In this document: positions 1 through 8,372 of the stretch, one piece after another
How positions within the stretch are numbered: position 1 is the stretch's first letter
How the letters are laid out: every line of letters starts with the position of its first letter
Assembly: GCA_018262095.1 (NCBI GenBank)
Contig: JAGTRW010000004.1
Span: 62,001 to 126,000, forward strand
Direction: 5' to 3'
DNA length: 64,000 bases
From: Pseudomonadota bacterium
Lineage (GTDB): Bacteria; Pseudomonadota; Gammaproteobacteria; Burkholderiales; Rhodocyclaceae
Made by a program: the position numbers and the translations under genes
The notes under the pieces: generated by a model
The model's database searches: none
Told to the model about the DNA's origin: nothing
The model's input: only the letters and a program-made list of their open reading frames with translations

Positions 1-2
1 GG

Positions 3-104
3 CCGGTGCAGGATCGCCTGATCAATTCGCCGCTCTGGAAGTCGCTGTCCGGCGAGGTCTACCTCTCGGTCAATGCGGCCTACGAAGCGCTGGCCCGGCG
101 CTGA
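3..104 (+). CDS. C-terminal end of an unknown protein (partial)
   Basis: The window opens inside a reading frame that ends at the TGA at 102-104. The readable tail, about 33 residues, includes the segments NSPLWKSLSGE and LSVNAAYEALARR. I do not recognise the family from so short a piece. It runs toward the sensor kinase gene, which ends at 118, so the two are convergent with only 13 bases between them and no obvious terminator hairpin. Coding is inferred from the open frame and from codon use matching its neighbours. Confidence 0.5.
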   Translation, partial: PVQDRLINSPLWKSLSGEVYLSVNAAYEALARR

Positions 105-117
105 GTGCTGCCGGATT

Positions 118-1497
118 TCAAGCCGGCGCGGTGCGCGGCAGCACCAGCGTCGCGCATAACCCGCCCTGCTGCCGGTTGGCAAGCTGCAACTCGCCGCCGT
201 GCAGCAGCGCGATGTCGCGGGCGATCGACAGTCCCAGCCCGACGCCGCCGGTTTCGCGGCTGCGCGACGCATCGGGCCGGTAGTAGGGCTCGGTGACCCG
301 CGCGAGTTCGGCCGGAGGAATTCCCGGCCCGTCGTCTTCGACGATCAGACGCAGCGAGTCCTGGTCGTCTTCAATGCGGATCGTTGCGCCGTGGCCGTAC
401 TTGATGGCGTTGTCGATCAGGTTCTGCAGCGCGCGGCGCAGCGCCGAGAGCTGGCCGCGATAGGGGGCCTGCGCGACGCCGGCGACGCTGATCGTTTTGC
501 CGAGCACGGCGGCGTCTTCGGCCAGGCTCTGCAGCAGCGCGTTGATGTCGATTTTGCGCAGCGCCTCGCTGTCCTGCAGCCCGCGCAGATAATCGAGCGT
601 CGCGTCGATCATCGCCGCCATCGAATCGAGGTCGGCGGCCATCTGCTCGCGCAGCGGTTCGTCGCCGACCAGCTCGGTGCGCAGCCGCAATCGAGTCAGT
701 GGCGTTCGCAAGTCGTGCGAAACCGCCGCCAGCGCGCGCGCGCGTTCGTCGACCAGGCGCTTGATTCGCGCCTGCATGCGGTTGAAGGCCTGCGCCGCAC
801 GCCGCGTTTCGGCCGGTCCGGTCTCGGCGAGCGGCGGCGCATCGAGGTCGCGACCCAGCGTGTCGGCCGCTTGCGCCAGCTGTTGCAGCGGTCTGGTCGC
901 CTGGCGCACGGCGATCATCGCCACCGCGCTGACGAAGAACAGCGTGATCAGGAGGTTGGCGATCAGATCGATCGGCAGCGCCGGCGGCGCATCGGTCTCG
1001 CGCAGCTCGGCGATCCTGACCCACTGACCGTCATTGAGGCGCACATCGAAGCTGCGCAGGCCGCGCAGCGCCATGCCGCCGCCGTGCCTCATTGCGCCGC
1101 CGCCCATTCCCATGCCGCCGCCCATGCCGCCGCCGAGCGAACGGATCTCGCGTTCGCCGCCCAGGCGCGCGCCGAGCGTCGCCTGAATCTGTCCGCGTGG
1201 ACTGTTGGGGTAGACCTGGTCGTCGTCGATCAAGGTCACGCGCAAGTCGCTCGCGTGAAGCGCCGCAGCCGTCGCGGCGCGGCGCGTCGGCGTCTCGGCT
1301 TCGAGAACGCGAACGGCTTCGGCCAGTCGGTCGGAAAAATTGAGCCCGCGCGCTTGCGCGACGACCGTCGCGCGTTCTCCCCACTGCAGCCAGATGCTGG
1401 CGAGCTGGGCGGCGAGAACGCCAGCGAAGAGGATCAGCGCCATGCGGGCGAACAGGCTGGGGGCAAGGGCGCGCAGGCCGTTCAGGTTCAGTGGCAT
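118..1497 (-). CDS. Sensor histidine kinase with Gly/Met-rich periplasmic loop
   Basis: An EnvZ-type membrane sensor kinase of 459 residues. TM1 lies near residues 17-37 and TM2 near 176-198, with a periplasmic domain of about 135 residues between them. A HAMP-like linker follows, then the H-box VSHDLRTPLTRL with the phospho-accepting His near 261. The ATPase domain has an N box (LIDNAIKYG) and G boxes (DDGPGIP, GVGLGLSIA). The unusual part is residues about 122-142 of the periplasmic domain, a run of Gly and Met with one His (GGGMGGGMGMGGG, then AMRHGGG), which looks suited to soft-metal binding. Its start overlaps the end of the response regulator gene by 10 bases, so the pair is one operon. 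The kinase role is certain from motifs; the signal is inference. Confidence 0.93.
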   Translation of the reverse strand: MPLNLNGLRALAPSLFARMALILFAGVLAAQLASIWLQWGERATVVAQARGLNFSDRLAEAVRVLEAETPTRRAATAAALHASDLRVTLIDDDQVYPNSPRGQIQATLGARLGGEREIRSLGGGMGGGMGMGGGAMRHGGGMALRGLRSFDVRLNDGQWVRIAELRETDAPPALPIDLIANLLITLFFVSAVAMIAVRQATRPLQQLAQAADTLGRDLDAPPLAETGPAETRRAAQAFNRMQARIKRLVDERARALAAVSHDLRTPLTRLRLRTELVGDEPLREQMAADLDSMAAMIDATLDYLRGLQDSEALRKIDINALLQSLAEDAAVLGKTISVAGVAQAPYRGQLSALRRALQNLIDNAIKYGHGATIRIEDDQDSLRLIVEDDGPGIPPAELARVTEPYYRPDASRSRETGGVGLGLSIARDIALLHGGELQLANRQQGGLCATLVLPRTAPA

Positions 1498-2228
1498 GCG
1501 GCGCGTGCCTCGACGGTCGAGGCCAGGACATAGCCTTCGCCGCGTACCGTCTTGATCAATCGCGGCTCGCGGCTATCGTCGTGCAAGCGCTGGCGCAGCC
1601 GGCTGACCTGAACGTCGATGGCGCGGTCGTAGGGCTCGGCTTCGCGGCCCTGGATCATTTCGGTGAGCTGGTCGCGGTTGAGAACGCGGTTGGGATGGTC
1701 GAGCAGAATGCGCAGCAGGCGGTACTCGCCGCCCGACAGCGGCGTGGCGACACCGTCGGGAGAGGTCAGCAGGCGAGCTGCCGTATCCAGGCACCAACCG
1801 GAAAAAGACAGGCAGCGCGTCGGTTCGGGACGCAGGTTGGGCGGCAGCGAACGCGTGCGGCGCAGGATCGACTTGATTCGCGCCAGCAACTCGCGCGGGT
1901 TGAACGGCTTGACCAGGTAGTCGTCGGCGCCCATCTCGATACCGACGATGCGGTCGGTTTCCTCGCCGCGCGCGGTGAGCATCAGCACCGGGATACCGGA
2001 CTGGGCGGACTTGGCGCGCAGGTCGCGGCACAGCGTCAGGCCGTCGGTGTCGGGCAGCATCAGGTCGAGAACGATCAGGTCGACGACGTGCCGCTCGAGC
2101 AGCTGCCACATCTCGCGACCGTCGCGTGCGGCGAGCGCGTCGAATCCGTTGCGCGCCAGGTAGTCTGCCAGCAAGCGGCGGATTTCGGGGTCGTCGTCTA
2201 CGATCAGAATGCTGTCGGGTTTTTCCAT
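1488..2228 (-). CDS. OmpR-family response regulator
   Basis: A 246-residue response regulator. The N-terminal receiver has the acidic pocket DDD at 11-13, phospho-acceptor Asp near 55 (LIVLDLMLP), Thr near 85 and Lys near 107 (YLVKPF). The C-terminal winged helix is of the OmpR type (LSGGEYRLLRILLDHPNRVLNRDQL, given here only as LSGGEYRLL...NRDQL, and VRGEGYVL). It is the first gene of an operon with the overlapping sensor kinase. It is divergent from the secreted Gly/Met protein at 2466, and that gene together with its own operon are natural targets. The regulon is inferred, not shown. Confidence 0.94.
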   Translation of the reverse strand: MEKPDSILIVDDDPEIRRLLADYLARNGFDALAARDGREMWQLLERHVVDLIVLDLMLPDTDGLTLCRDLRAKSAQSGIPVLMLTARGEETDRIVGIEMGADDYLVKPFNPRELLARIKSILRRTRSLPPNLRPEPTRCLSFSGWCLDTAARLLTSPDGVATPLSGGEYRLLRILLDHPNRVLNRDQLTEMIQGREAEPYDRAIDVQVSRLRQRLHDDSREPRLIKTVRGEGYVLASTVEARAACH

Positions 2229-2312
2229 TGGCGTTGGTGAGCCATCCTCGCAAGGCGGTCGGGTTGCCAGGACGATTTATATCGCTTTTGTGCATCGCTC
2301 GGCTACCTCTTT

Positions 2313-2327
2313 GTTACGCACTGTAAC
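2313..2327. promoter_or_regulatory. Inverted repeat in the divergent regulatory region, candidate operator
   Basis: GTTAC-5-GTAAC, a perfect 5-bp inverted repeat inside the 237-base gap between the response regulator and the divergent secreted protein. Its position suits a regulator site shared by both promoters. OmpR-type regulators often bind direct repeats instead, so the assignment is tentative. Confidence 0.35.
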
Positions 2328-2465
2328 GCGATGCCGATCTGCAACGCGACGATACAAATCGGCCTTGCCATGCAACACGCCGCTTACATCGTTGCGCTTA
2401 AATGAGGCTCAAGGGCGAAGCGAAGCCAACGCCCTGTTCGAGTTTTACAGACCAGGAGATTCCAA

Positions 2466-2894
2466 ATGAAAACCTCAATGAAGTTCAAGAGCATCACGCT
2501 GATTGCGCTGCTGGCTGCCGCCGTCGCCGCGCCGGTGCTGGCGCAGGGCGGTCCGGGAATGGGTGGCGGCATGGGCTATGGCAGGGGCGGTGGTCCGTGC
2601 GTGCAGAACGGCGGGCCGGGCGCCGGTGGCCCGGGAATGGGTCCGGGCGGACGCGGTGGCCGGGCAATGATGTCCAATCAGGACAATACGCGCGGCTGGT
2701 CGCTGATGACGCCCGCCGAGCGCACTGCTTTCCAGAAACAGATGCGCGAGGTCAAGACCTACGACGAGTGCATCGCCGTGCAGACCGAGCACCGCGGCGC
2801 CATGGAAGTTCGCGCCAAGGAGCAGGGAACGACGCTGCCGACGCCGCGTTGGAACGCCTGCGATAACCTCAAGGCGCGCGGCCTGATCAAATGA
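2466..2894 (+). CDS. Small secreted Gly/Met-rich protein next to the two-component system
   Basis: A 142-residue protein with a clear Sec signal peptide (basic start MKTSMKFK, hydrophobic core, cleavage after VLAQ or APVLA). The mature N-terminus is a Gly/Met/Arg-rich region of about 45 residues (GMGGGMGYGRGGG, GPGMGPGGRGGR). The C-terminal half is a compact helical segment with a conserved look (LMTPAERTAFQKQMREVKTY, then a Cys before IAVQTEHRG and a second Cys in WNACDNLKARG), reminiscent of small Spy/CpxP/ZraP-like periplasmic proteins, although no LTxxQ motif is present. The ribosome site AGGAGA lies 7-8 bases before this ATG. It is divergent from the regulator/sensor operon whose sensor carries the same Gly/Met composition. 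Function is unproven; a metal- or envelope-stress role is inference. Confidence 0.85.
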   Translation: MKTSMKFKSITLIALLAAAVAAPVLAQGGPGMGGGMGYGRGGGPCVQNGGPGAGGPGMGPGGRGGRAMMSNQDNTRGWSLMTPAERTAFQKQMREVKTYDECIAVQTEHRGAMEVRAKEQGTTLPTPRWNACDNLKARGLIK

Positions 2895-2900
2895 GCGATG

Positions 2901-2936
2901 CGGTGCACGCCGGTGCCGTGTGCCGGCAGTGCACCG
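2901..2936 (+). terminator. Long GC-rich hairpin after the Gly/Met protein gene
   Basis: CGGTGCAC (2901-2908) pairs with GTGCACCG (2929-2936), and an inner GCCGG/CCGGC pair extends the stem with one bulged base. There is no T-run after it, so it could be a 3' mRNA-protecting hairpin or a factor-assisted terminator rather than a classical intrinsic terminator. Confidence 0.45.
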
Positions 2937-2969
2937 GCCTTGCCCGCACCCCGGCGCACGTGATAGACT

Positions 2970-3116
2970 CGGCGCCGCTGTGCGGGTTGCTGCTTGGTTT
3001 TTAAGGGGTTTTTGGCCTGATTCCGAGTGTGTGCTGGTAGGTGGTTTTGCTGCCGTTGATGACCGCCCCATGCCCTGCGCCAATACCGAAAGGCGAACGA
3101 AAGTTCGCTTTTTTTG
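2970..3116 (+). ncRNA. Candidate small RNA or leader ending at an intrinsic terminator
   Basis: The 257-base gap before ppiD contains no convincing ORF. It has a possible sigma70-like promoter (TTGCCC near 2940, 18 bases, TAGACT) and ends in a classical terminator 36 bases before the ppiD start. A transcript of roughly 150 bases would result. The gap could equally hold only a leader with premature termination ahead of ppiD. I do not recognise an RNA family. Confidence 0.25.
3093..3115 (+). terminator. Intrinsic terminator upstream of ppiD
   Basis: GCGAAC-GAAA-GTTCGC stem-loop with a GAAA tetraloop followed by seven T. It stops transcription coming from the left, or from a small RNA, before ppiD. 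Confidence 0.8.
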
Positions 3117-3151
3117 CTTTGACCTCTCAATTGAACTAGCGGGCAATCACC

Positions 3152-5059
3152 ATGTTCGACTCCGTACGCAACAACAAGAAGATCGTTCAGATCTTTCTGG
3201 CACTGATCACCCTGCCATTCGCTTTCTTTGGCGTCGATTCCTACGTCAAGAACTCCGGGGCTGGCAACGACCTGGCCAGCGTTGGCGATACGAAGATCAC
3301 CGTTCCCCAGTTTGAGCAGAGCATGCGTGAGCGCCAGGATCAGCTGCGCCAATCGCTCGGTGCCAACTTCAAGCCGGAAATGATGAATACGCCTGAAGCC
3401 AAGCTGTCCGTTCTCAACTCGCTGGTCGACCAGCGCCTGCTGCTGCTCGAGGCCGACAAGAATCGTCTGCAGACGAGCAACGAGGCGCTGCGCGAGGTGA
3501 TCGCCAGAATTCCTTCGCTGCAGGAAGACGGCAAGTTTTCGATGAGCCGTTACGAAGCGGCGCTGCGTTCGCAGAACATGTCGCAGCCGCAGTTCGAGGC
3601 CAAGCTGCGCCAGGATCTGACGCTGCAGCAGCTGATCGGCGCGATCGGCGACACGGCGTTCGTTTCGGATACTCAGGCCGAGGCGATGCTGCGGCTGCAG
3701 TTGGAGGCGCGCGACTATAGCGAACTCAAGATCGCGCCCGAGCAGTTTGCCGACAAGGTCAAGATCGATCCGGCGGCGGCGCAGAAATACTACGATGAAA
3801 ACAAGGCGCGCTTCGAGGTTCCCGAGCAGGTCCGCGCCGAGTACCTGGTGCTCTCGCTCGACGCGCTGCTTGCGCAGGTCACGGTCAGCGACGCCGAGGT
3901 CAAGGCCTGGTACGAAGGCCATCTGGATCGCTACGAGCAGTCGGAGGAGCGGCGCGCCAGTCACATCCTGATCGTGACCAACGCCGAGACCGACAAGGAA
4001 AAGGCCAAGGCCAAGGCCGAAGAGGTGCTCAAGGAAGTGCAGAAGACGCCGGCCAGGTTCGCCGAGCTCGCCAAGCAGTATTCGCAGGATCCCGGTTCGG
4101 CGCAGAAGGGCGGCGATCTGGGTTTCTTCGGCCATGGCATGATGGTCAAGGCCTTCGAAGACATCGTCTTCAAGCAAAAGGAAGGCGAGATTTCCGGTCT
4201 GGTGCAATCCGACTTCGGCTATCACATCATCAAGGTCACCGGGATCAAGCCGGGAAAGCAGCGCCCGCTTGACGAGGTGCGCAGCGAGATCGTCGCCGAA
4301 CTCAAGGCGCAGGCCGCGTCGCGCAAGTTTGCCGAGGCCGCCGAAGCGTTCACCAATATGGTCTATGAGCAATCGGACAGCTTGGCGCCTGCCGCCGACA
4401 AATTCAAGCTCAAGGTCGAGAAGTCCGGCCTGATCAGCCGCAATCCCGACCCGAGGGCGCTCGCCGCGCTCGGCCCGCTGGCCAACGCCAAGATCCTCGG
4501 CGCATTGTTCTCCGAAGATGCGATCAAGAACAAGCGCAATACCGAAGCCGTCGAAATCGCGCCCAACACGCTGGTCGCGGCGCGTGTCGTCGAGCACGTC
4601 GCGGCGACCAGCGTCGCCTTCGATACGGTCAAGGCCGACATCGAGAAGCTGCTCAAGGCGCAGGAAGCTGCGGCGCTGGCCAAAGCCGCCGGCGAAGCGC
4701 GGCTCGCCGAGCTCAGGAAGGGCAATGATGACGCCAAGGCCGCTTGGTCGCCGGTCAAGAGCGCTTCGCGAATGCAGGCGCGCGACTTGCCGCCGGCCGC
4801 ACTGCAGGCGCTGTTCAAGGCCGAGACCAAGACGCTGCCGGCGTATGTCGGCGCCAGCGTCGGCGGCGCTTACATGCTCTACAAGATCGTCAAGGTCAGC
4901 CAGCCGGAAAAGGTCGATGACGACAAGCGCAAGGGCCTGCAGCGCGAATACGGCGGTATCGTCGCGCAGCAGGACCTGGCAGCGTATCTGACCGACCTGC
5001 GGCTGCGCTACAAGATCGTCATCAACAAGGCGGCGCTCGAAGCCAAAGAGCGCCAGTAA
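3152..5059 (+). CDS. ppiD: Periplasmic folding chaperone PpiD (SurA_N/PPIC family)
   Basis: A 635-residue inner-membrane-anchored periplasmic chaperone that assists folding of outer membrane and secreted proteins emerging from the Sec translocon. The N-terminus has one TM helix near residues 14-33 (IVQIFLALITLPFAFFGV). A SurA_N-like helical region follows (LNSLVDQRLLLLEADKN). The parvulin PPIC domain covers about residues 265-360 (RRASHILI, YSQDPGSAQKGGDLGFFG, GYHIIKV). The length is close to E. coli PpiD. The gene is monocistronic, with terminators before and after, and convergent with fabI. Confidence 0.93.
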   Translation: MFDSVRNNKKIVQIFLALITLPFAFFGVDSYVKNSGAGNDLASVGDTKITVPQFEQSMRERQDQLRQSLGANFKPEMMNTPEAKLSVLNSLVDQRLLLLEADKNRLQTSNEALREVIARIPSLQEDGKFSMSRYEAALRSQNMSQPQFEAKLRQDLTLQQLIGAIGDTAFVSDTQAEAMLRLQLEARDYSELKIAPEQFADKVKIDPAAAQKYYDENKARFEVPEQVRAEYLVLSLDALLAQVTVSDAEVKAWYEGHLDRYEQSEERRASHILIVTNAETDKEKAKAKAEEVLKEVQKTPARFAELAKQYSQDPGSAQKGGDLGFFGHGMMVKAFEDIVFKQKEGEISGLVQSDFGYHIIKVTGIKPGKQRPLDEVRSEIVAELKAQAASRKFAEAAEAFTNMVYEQSDSLAPAADKFKLKVEKSGLISRNPDPRALAALGPLANAKILGALFSEDAIKNKRNTEAVEIAPNTLVAARVVEHVAATSVAFDTVKADIEKLLKAQEAAALAKAAGEARLAELRKGNDDAKAAWSPVKSASRMQARDLPPAALQALFKAETKTLPAYVGASVGGAYMLYKIVKVSQPEKVDDDKRKGLQREYGGIVAQQDLAAYLTDLRLRYKIVINKAALEAKERQ

Positions 5060-5074
5060 GCGGATCGTTATGAG

Positions 5075-5111
5075 GCCGGCGGGGATATGGATAGATCCCC
5101 GCCGGCTTTTT
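5075..5111 (+). terminator. Intrinsic terminator of ppiD
   Basis: An 11-bp GC-rich stem (GCCGGCGGGGA / TCCCCGCCGGC) with a 10-base loop, followed by TTTTT, 16 bases after the ppiD stop. Confidence 0.9.
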
Positions 5112-5139
5112 CGTATGCGCGCCCGGCATCGGGACACAT

Positions 5140-5168
5140 AAAAAAGGGCTCACCGCGCGGTGAGCCCT
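5140..5168 (-). terminator. Intrinsic terminator of fabI
   Basis: A perfect GGGCTCACCGC/GCGGTGAGCCC palindrome flanked on the left by six A (a U-tract on the minus strand). It lies about 40 bases after the fabI stop and serves minus-strand transcription. Confidence 0.85.
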
Positions 5169-5172
5169 GCTG

Positions 5173-5199
5173 GTCATTTCGGGCTTGGCCCGGAACGAC
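5173..5199. repeat. Small inverted repeat resembling the GTCATTCCGGG element
   Basis: GTCATTTCGGG and CCCGGAACGAC face each other around a 5-base centre. The arms match the ends of the larger inverted repeat at 9389-9484, so this may be a reduced copy of that dispersed family. It sits between the fabI stop and its terminator. Confidence 0.5.
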
Positions 5200-5206
5200 G
5201 CGGCGC

Positions 5207-6004
5207 CTACGGCAGCGGATCGGCGTTGCCGAGCGCGGTGGTGTTGAGTCCGCCGTCGACGTACATGATCTCGCCGGTGATTCCGCTGGCGAGGTCGGAG
5301 AGCATGAAGGCGGCGGCGTTGCCGACTTCGTCGATGGTGATGTTGCGGCGCAGCGGCGCGTTGTGCGAGTTGTAGGCCAGCAGTTTGCCGAAGTCGCCGA
5401 TTCCGGACGCCGCCAGCGTCTTGATCGGACCGGCTGAAATGGCGTTGGCGCGGATTCCCTGCGGCCCGAGACAGAACGCCAGGTAACGCGTCGCCGCTTC
5501 AAGGCTGGCTTTGGCGAGCCCCATCGTGTTGTAGTTGGGCATGGTACGCTCGGCGCCGAGGTACGAGAGCGCCAGCACCGCCGCCTGCTTGCCCTTGAGC
5601 AGCAGCGGGCGCGCCGCCTTGGTCAGCGCCGGGTAGCTGTACGACGAGACGTCGTGCGCGATGCGGAACGATTCGCGCGAGATGCCGTCGAGGAAGTCGC
5701 CCTCGATCGCCTCGCGCGGGGCGTAGCCGATCGAATGGACCAGCCCGTCGAGTCCTTCCCAGTGCGTCGCCAGGTCGGCGAAGAGCTTGTCGATCTGCGC
5801 GTCGTCGGAAACGTCGCACGGGAAAACCAGCGTGCTGTCGAATTCGGCGGCGAATTTATTGATCCGCTCAAGAAAGCGTTCGTTCTGATAGGTGAAGGCG
5901 AGCAGCGCGCCTTCACGGTGACAGGCCCGGGCAATGCCGTAGGCGATCGAGTGCTTCGACAGTACGCCGGTAATTAGAATACGCTTGCCTGCGAGGAATC
6001 CCAT
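5207..6004 (-). CDS. fabI: NADH-dependent enoyl-ACP reductase FabI
   Basis: Catalyses the last reduction of each fatty acid elongation cycle (type II FAS, cytosol) and is the triclosan target class. 265 residues, typical for the family. A short-chain dehydrogenase fold with an N-terminal nucleotide-binding region ([17 protein letters not shown]), Tyr148, catalytic Tyr158 and Lys165 ([10 protein letters not shown]), each offset by two from the E. coli numbering 146/156/163. A GGGAGA ribosome site precedes the ATG. Single gene, convergent with ppiD. Confidence 0.96.
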   Translation of the reverse strand: MGFLAGKRILITGVLSKHSIAYGIARACHREGALLAFTYQNERFLERINKFAAEFDSTLVFPCDVSDDAQIDKLFADLATHWEGLDGLVHSIGYAPREAIEGDFLDGISRESFRIAHDVSSYSYPALTKAARPLLLKGKQAAVLALSYLGAERTMPNYNTMGLAKASLEAATRYLAFCLGPQGIRANAISAGPIKTLAASGIGDFGKLLAYNSHNAPLRRNITIDEVGNAAAFMLSDLASGITGEIMYVDGGLNTTALGNADPLP

Positions 6005-6209
6005 AAGCTCTCCCGTAACGTAAGGATGTTGGATTTTTTACTGCTGATTGACGGTTTTCGCCAGTGTGAGGCGACATTATAGGGGAGTTTTGCTCGAACG
6101 CCGCCCGCCGATTCGGGGGCTGGCGCGCGCCAGCGCCTTTTTGCTGTCCGAATGGCGCGCCAAACAAATGCGCGGCACAGTGGCGAATACTCGCGTTACA
6201 CTTCGCCCC

Positions 6210-8363
6210 ATGATTTTTTTTCGCCTCGCCCTGTTCATCGTGCCGCTGCTGCTGGCTGCCTGCGGCAGCGAACAGAACGACCCCTATCCTGCCAGCGAGC
6301 GCGGCGGCAACATCCTCTATTCGGCGTTTACCGAGCGGCCCAAGCACCTCGATCCGGTGCAGTCGTACAGCGAGGACGAAGGCGTGTTTACCGCGCAGAT
6401 CTACGAACCGCCGCTGCAGTACCATTATCTCAAGCGCCCGTATACGCTGGTTGCGGCGAGCGCGCAGGCGGTTCCGGTGCCGCGCTACTTTGACGCGCAG
6501 GGCCGCGAACTGCCGGCCGACGCGGCGAGCGAGACGATCGCGACCAGCGTCTACGAGATCAGTATCCGCCCCGGAATCCGCTATCAGCCGCATCCTGCTT
6601 TTGCGCTCAATCGCGACGGAACGGCGCGCTATGGGAAGCTCGATCGCGAGTCGCTGCAAGGGATCGAGACGATTGCCGACTTCCCGGAAAGCGGGAGTCG
6701 CGAGCTTGTTGCCGACGATTACCTTTACGAGATCAAGCGGCTCGCGCATCCGCGCCTGCATTCGCCGATCTTCGGCATGATGGCGCAGCGCATCGTTGGC
6801 CTCGCGGAACTTGGCGAAACGCTGCAGAGCGAAGCGAAGAGCCTGCCGGCCGACACCTGGATCGACCTCGATCGCTTCGCGCTCAAGGGAGTGACCGTCG
6901 TCGATCGCCACACGCTGCGCATTGCGCTGGCCGGCAAGTACCCGCAGTTCGTCTACTGGCTGGCGATGCCTTTTTTCGCGCCGGTGCCGCGCGAGGTCGA
7001 CCGCTTCTACGCGCAGCCCGGGATGGCCGAAAAAAACTTGACGCTCGACTGGTACCCGGTCGGCACCGGTCCGTACATGCTCACCGAGAACAACCCCAAC
7101 AGCCGCATGGTGCTCGAGCGTAACCCCAACTTCCACGGCGAGACCTATCCCTGCGAGGGCGAGCCCGGCGACCGTGAAGCTGGGCTGCTGGCCGACTGCG
7201 GCAAAGCGTTGCCGCTCATCGACAAAGTGGTTTTTTCGCGCGAAAAGGAAAGCATTCCCTACTGGAACAAGTTCCTGCAGGGCTATTATGACGCGTCGGG
7301 AATCGCTTCGGACAGCTTCGATCAGGCGGTTCGTTTCGGCGCCGGCGGCGACGTCGCGCTCTCGGACGAGATGCGCGCCAAGGGTATCCGTCTGTTGACC
7401 AGCGTTCGCGCGTCGAACTTCTATATGGGTTTCAACATGCTCGATCCGGTCGTCGGCGGCATGGCGCCGAACGACAGGAAGCTGCGCCAGGCGTTGTCGA
7501 TCGCCATCGACCAGGAGGAGTTCATCTCGATCTTCATGAACGGGCGCGGCATCGCGGCGATGGGTCCGTTGCCGCCGGGAATCTTCGGTCACCTGGACGG
7601 CGAGGCCGGGATCAATCCGGTGGTCTACGACTGGGTCGACGGCCAGGCCAAACGCAAGCCGGTCGACGTCGCCAAGAGACTGCTCGCCGAAGCCGGCTGG
7701 CCCAACGGTCGCGACGCCAAAACGGGCGAACCGCTGGTGATCTACCTCGATACGACGAGCGGCGGCATGGGCGACAAGTCGCGGCTCGACTGGCTGGCGC
7801 GCCAGTTCGCCAAGCTCGACATCCAACTGGTGGTGCGCTCGACCGATTTCAACCGCTTTCAGGAGAAGATCCGCAAGGGTGCAGTTCAGCTCTATTTCCT
7901 GGGCTGGAACGCCGACTATCCCGACCCTGAGAATTTTTTCTTCCTGCTGCTCGGGTCTGAAGGCAAGGTCGCGAAGATGGGAGAGAACGCCTCGAATTAC
8001 GTCAATCCGGAATATGACAAGCTGTTTGGGCAGATGAAGGATCTCGACAATGGTCCGCGGCGGCAGGCGCTGATCGATCGAATGAACCGCATTTTGCAGG
8101 ACGACGCGCCGTGGATCTTCTGCTTTTACCCGAAGAGCTACACGCTCGCCCATTCCTGGCTGTACAACCGCAAGCCGAGCGATGTCGGCCACAACAGCCT
8201 GAAGTACCAACGCCTCGACGTCGGCGAGCGCGAGCGGCGGCGGCGGGAATGGAACGAGCCGGTGCTTTGGCCGCTCTTCGCCGGCGCGCTGGCGCTCGCT
8301 GCGCTGCTGCTGCCGGCGCTTTTCTACTACCGCCGCCGCGAGCGCGCCAGCGCGCGAACCTAG
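6210..8363 (+). CDS. yejA: Peptide ABC transporter substrate-binding lipoprotein, YejA-like
   Basis: Family 5 extracellular solute-binding protein (oligopeptide/microcin C type) that delivers peptides to the downstream permeases. I chose the ATG at 6210 because it gives a perfect lipoprotein signal (hydrophobic core ending LLLAACGSE, lipobox Cys). The open frame runs further upstream to 6048, but that part has no signal sequence. It has typical family 5 stretches (PVGTGPYMLTENNP, LRQALSIAIDQEEFI, YNRKPSDVGHNSLKYQRLD). It is odd in carrying a C-terminal TM helix with a basic tail (LFAGALALAALLLPALFYYRRR), so the protein appears anchored at both ends. First gene of a yejABEF-like operon; 717 residues, longer than E. 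coli YejA (about 600). Confidence 0.85.
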   Translation: MIFFRLALFIVPLLLAACGSEQNDPYPASERGGNILYSAFTERPKHLDPVQSYSEDEGVFTAQIYEPPLQYHYLKRPYTLVAASAQAVPVPRYFDAQGRELPADAASETIATSVYEISIRPGIRYQPHPAFALNRDGTARYGKLDRESLQGIETIADFPESGSRELVADDYLYEIKRLAHPRLHSPIFGMMAQRIVGLAELGETLQSEAKSLPADTWIDLDRFALKGVTVVDRHTLRIALAGKYPQFVYWLAMPFFAPVPREVDRFYAQPGMAEKNLTLDWYPVGTGPYMLTENNPNSRMVLERNPNFHGETYPCEGEPGDREAGLLADCGKALPLIDKVVFSREKESIPYWNKFLQGYYDASGIASDSFDQAVRFGAGGDVALSDEMRAKGIRLLTSVRASNFYMGFNMLDPVVGGMAPNDRKLRQALSIAIDQEEFISIFMNGRGIAAMGPLPPGIFGHLDGEAGINPVVYDWVDGQAKRKPVDVAKRLLAEAGWPNGRDAKTGEPLVIYLDTTSGGMGDKSRLDWLARQFAKLDIQLVVRSTDFNRFQEKIRKGAVQLYFLGWNADYPDPENFFFLLLGSEGKVAKMGENASNYVNPEYDKLFGQMKDLDNGPRRQALIDRMNRILQDDAPWIFCFYPKSYTLAHSWLYNRKPSDVGHNSLKYQRLDVGERERRRREWNEPVLWPLFAGALALAALLLPALFYYRRRERASART

Positions 8364-8372
8364 GGACTTTCG

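Noticed and set aside
2759-5137. 792-codon minus-strand open frame across ppiD
   Set aside because: It is antisense to a clearly identified gene, has Arg/Leu/Val-rich composition without domains, and is a by-product of high GC and codon bias.
6048-6209. Longer N-terminus for the YejA-like protein
   Set aside because: The ATG at 6210 gives a complete lipoprotein signal with lipobox; the 54 extra codons would bury it and include Arg-rich, non-signal sequence.
5913-8210. 765-codon minus-strand open frame across yejA
   Set aside because: Shadow of the yejA reading frame; no motifs, no ribosome site, and it also overlaps the fabI start.
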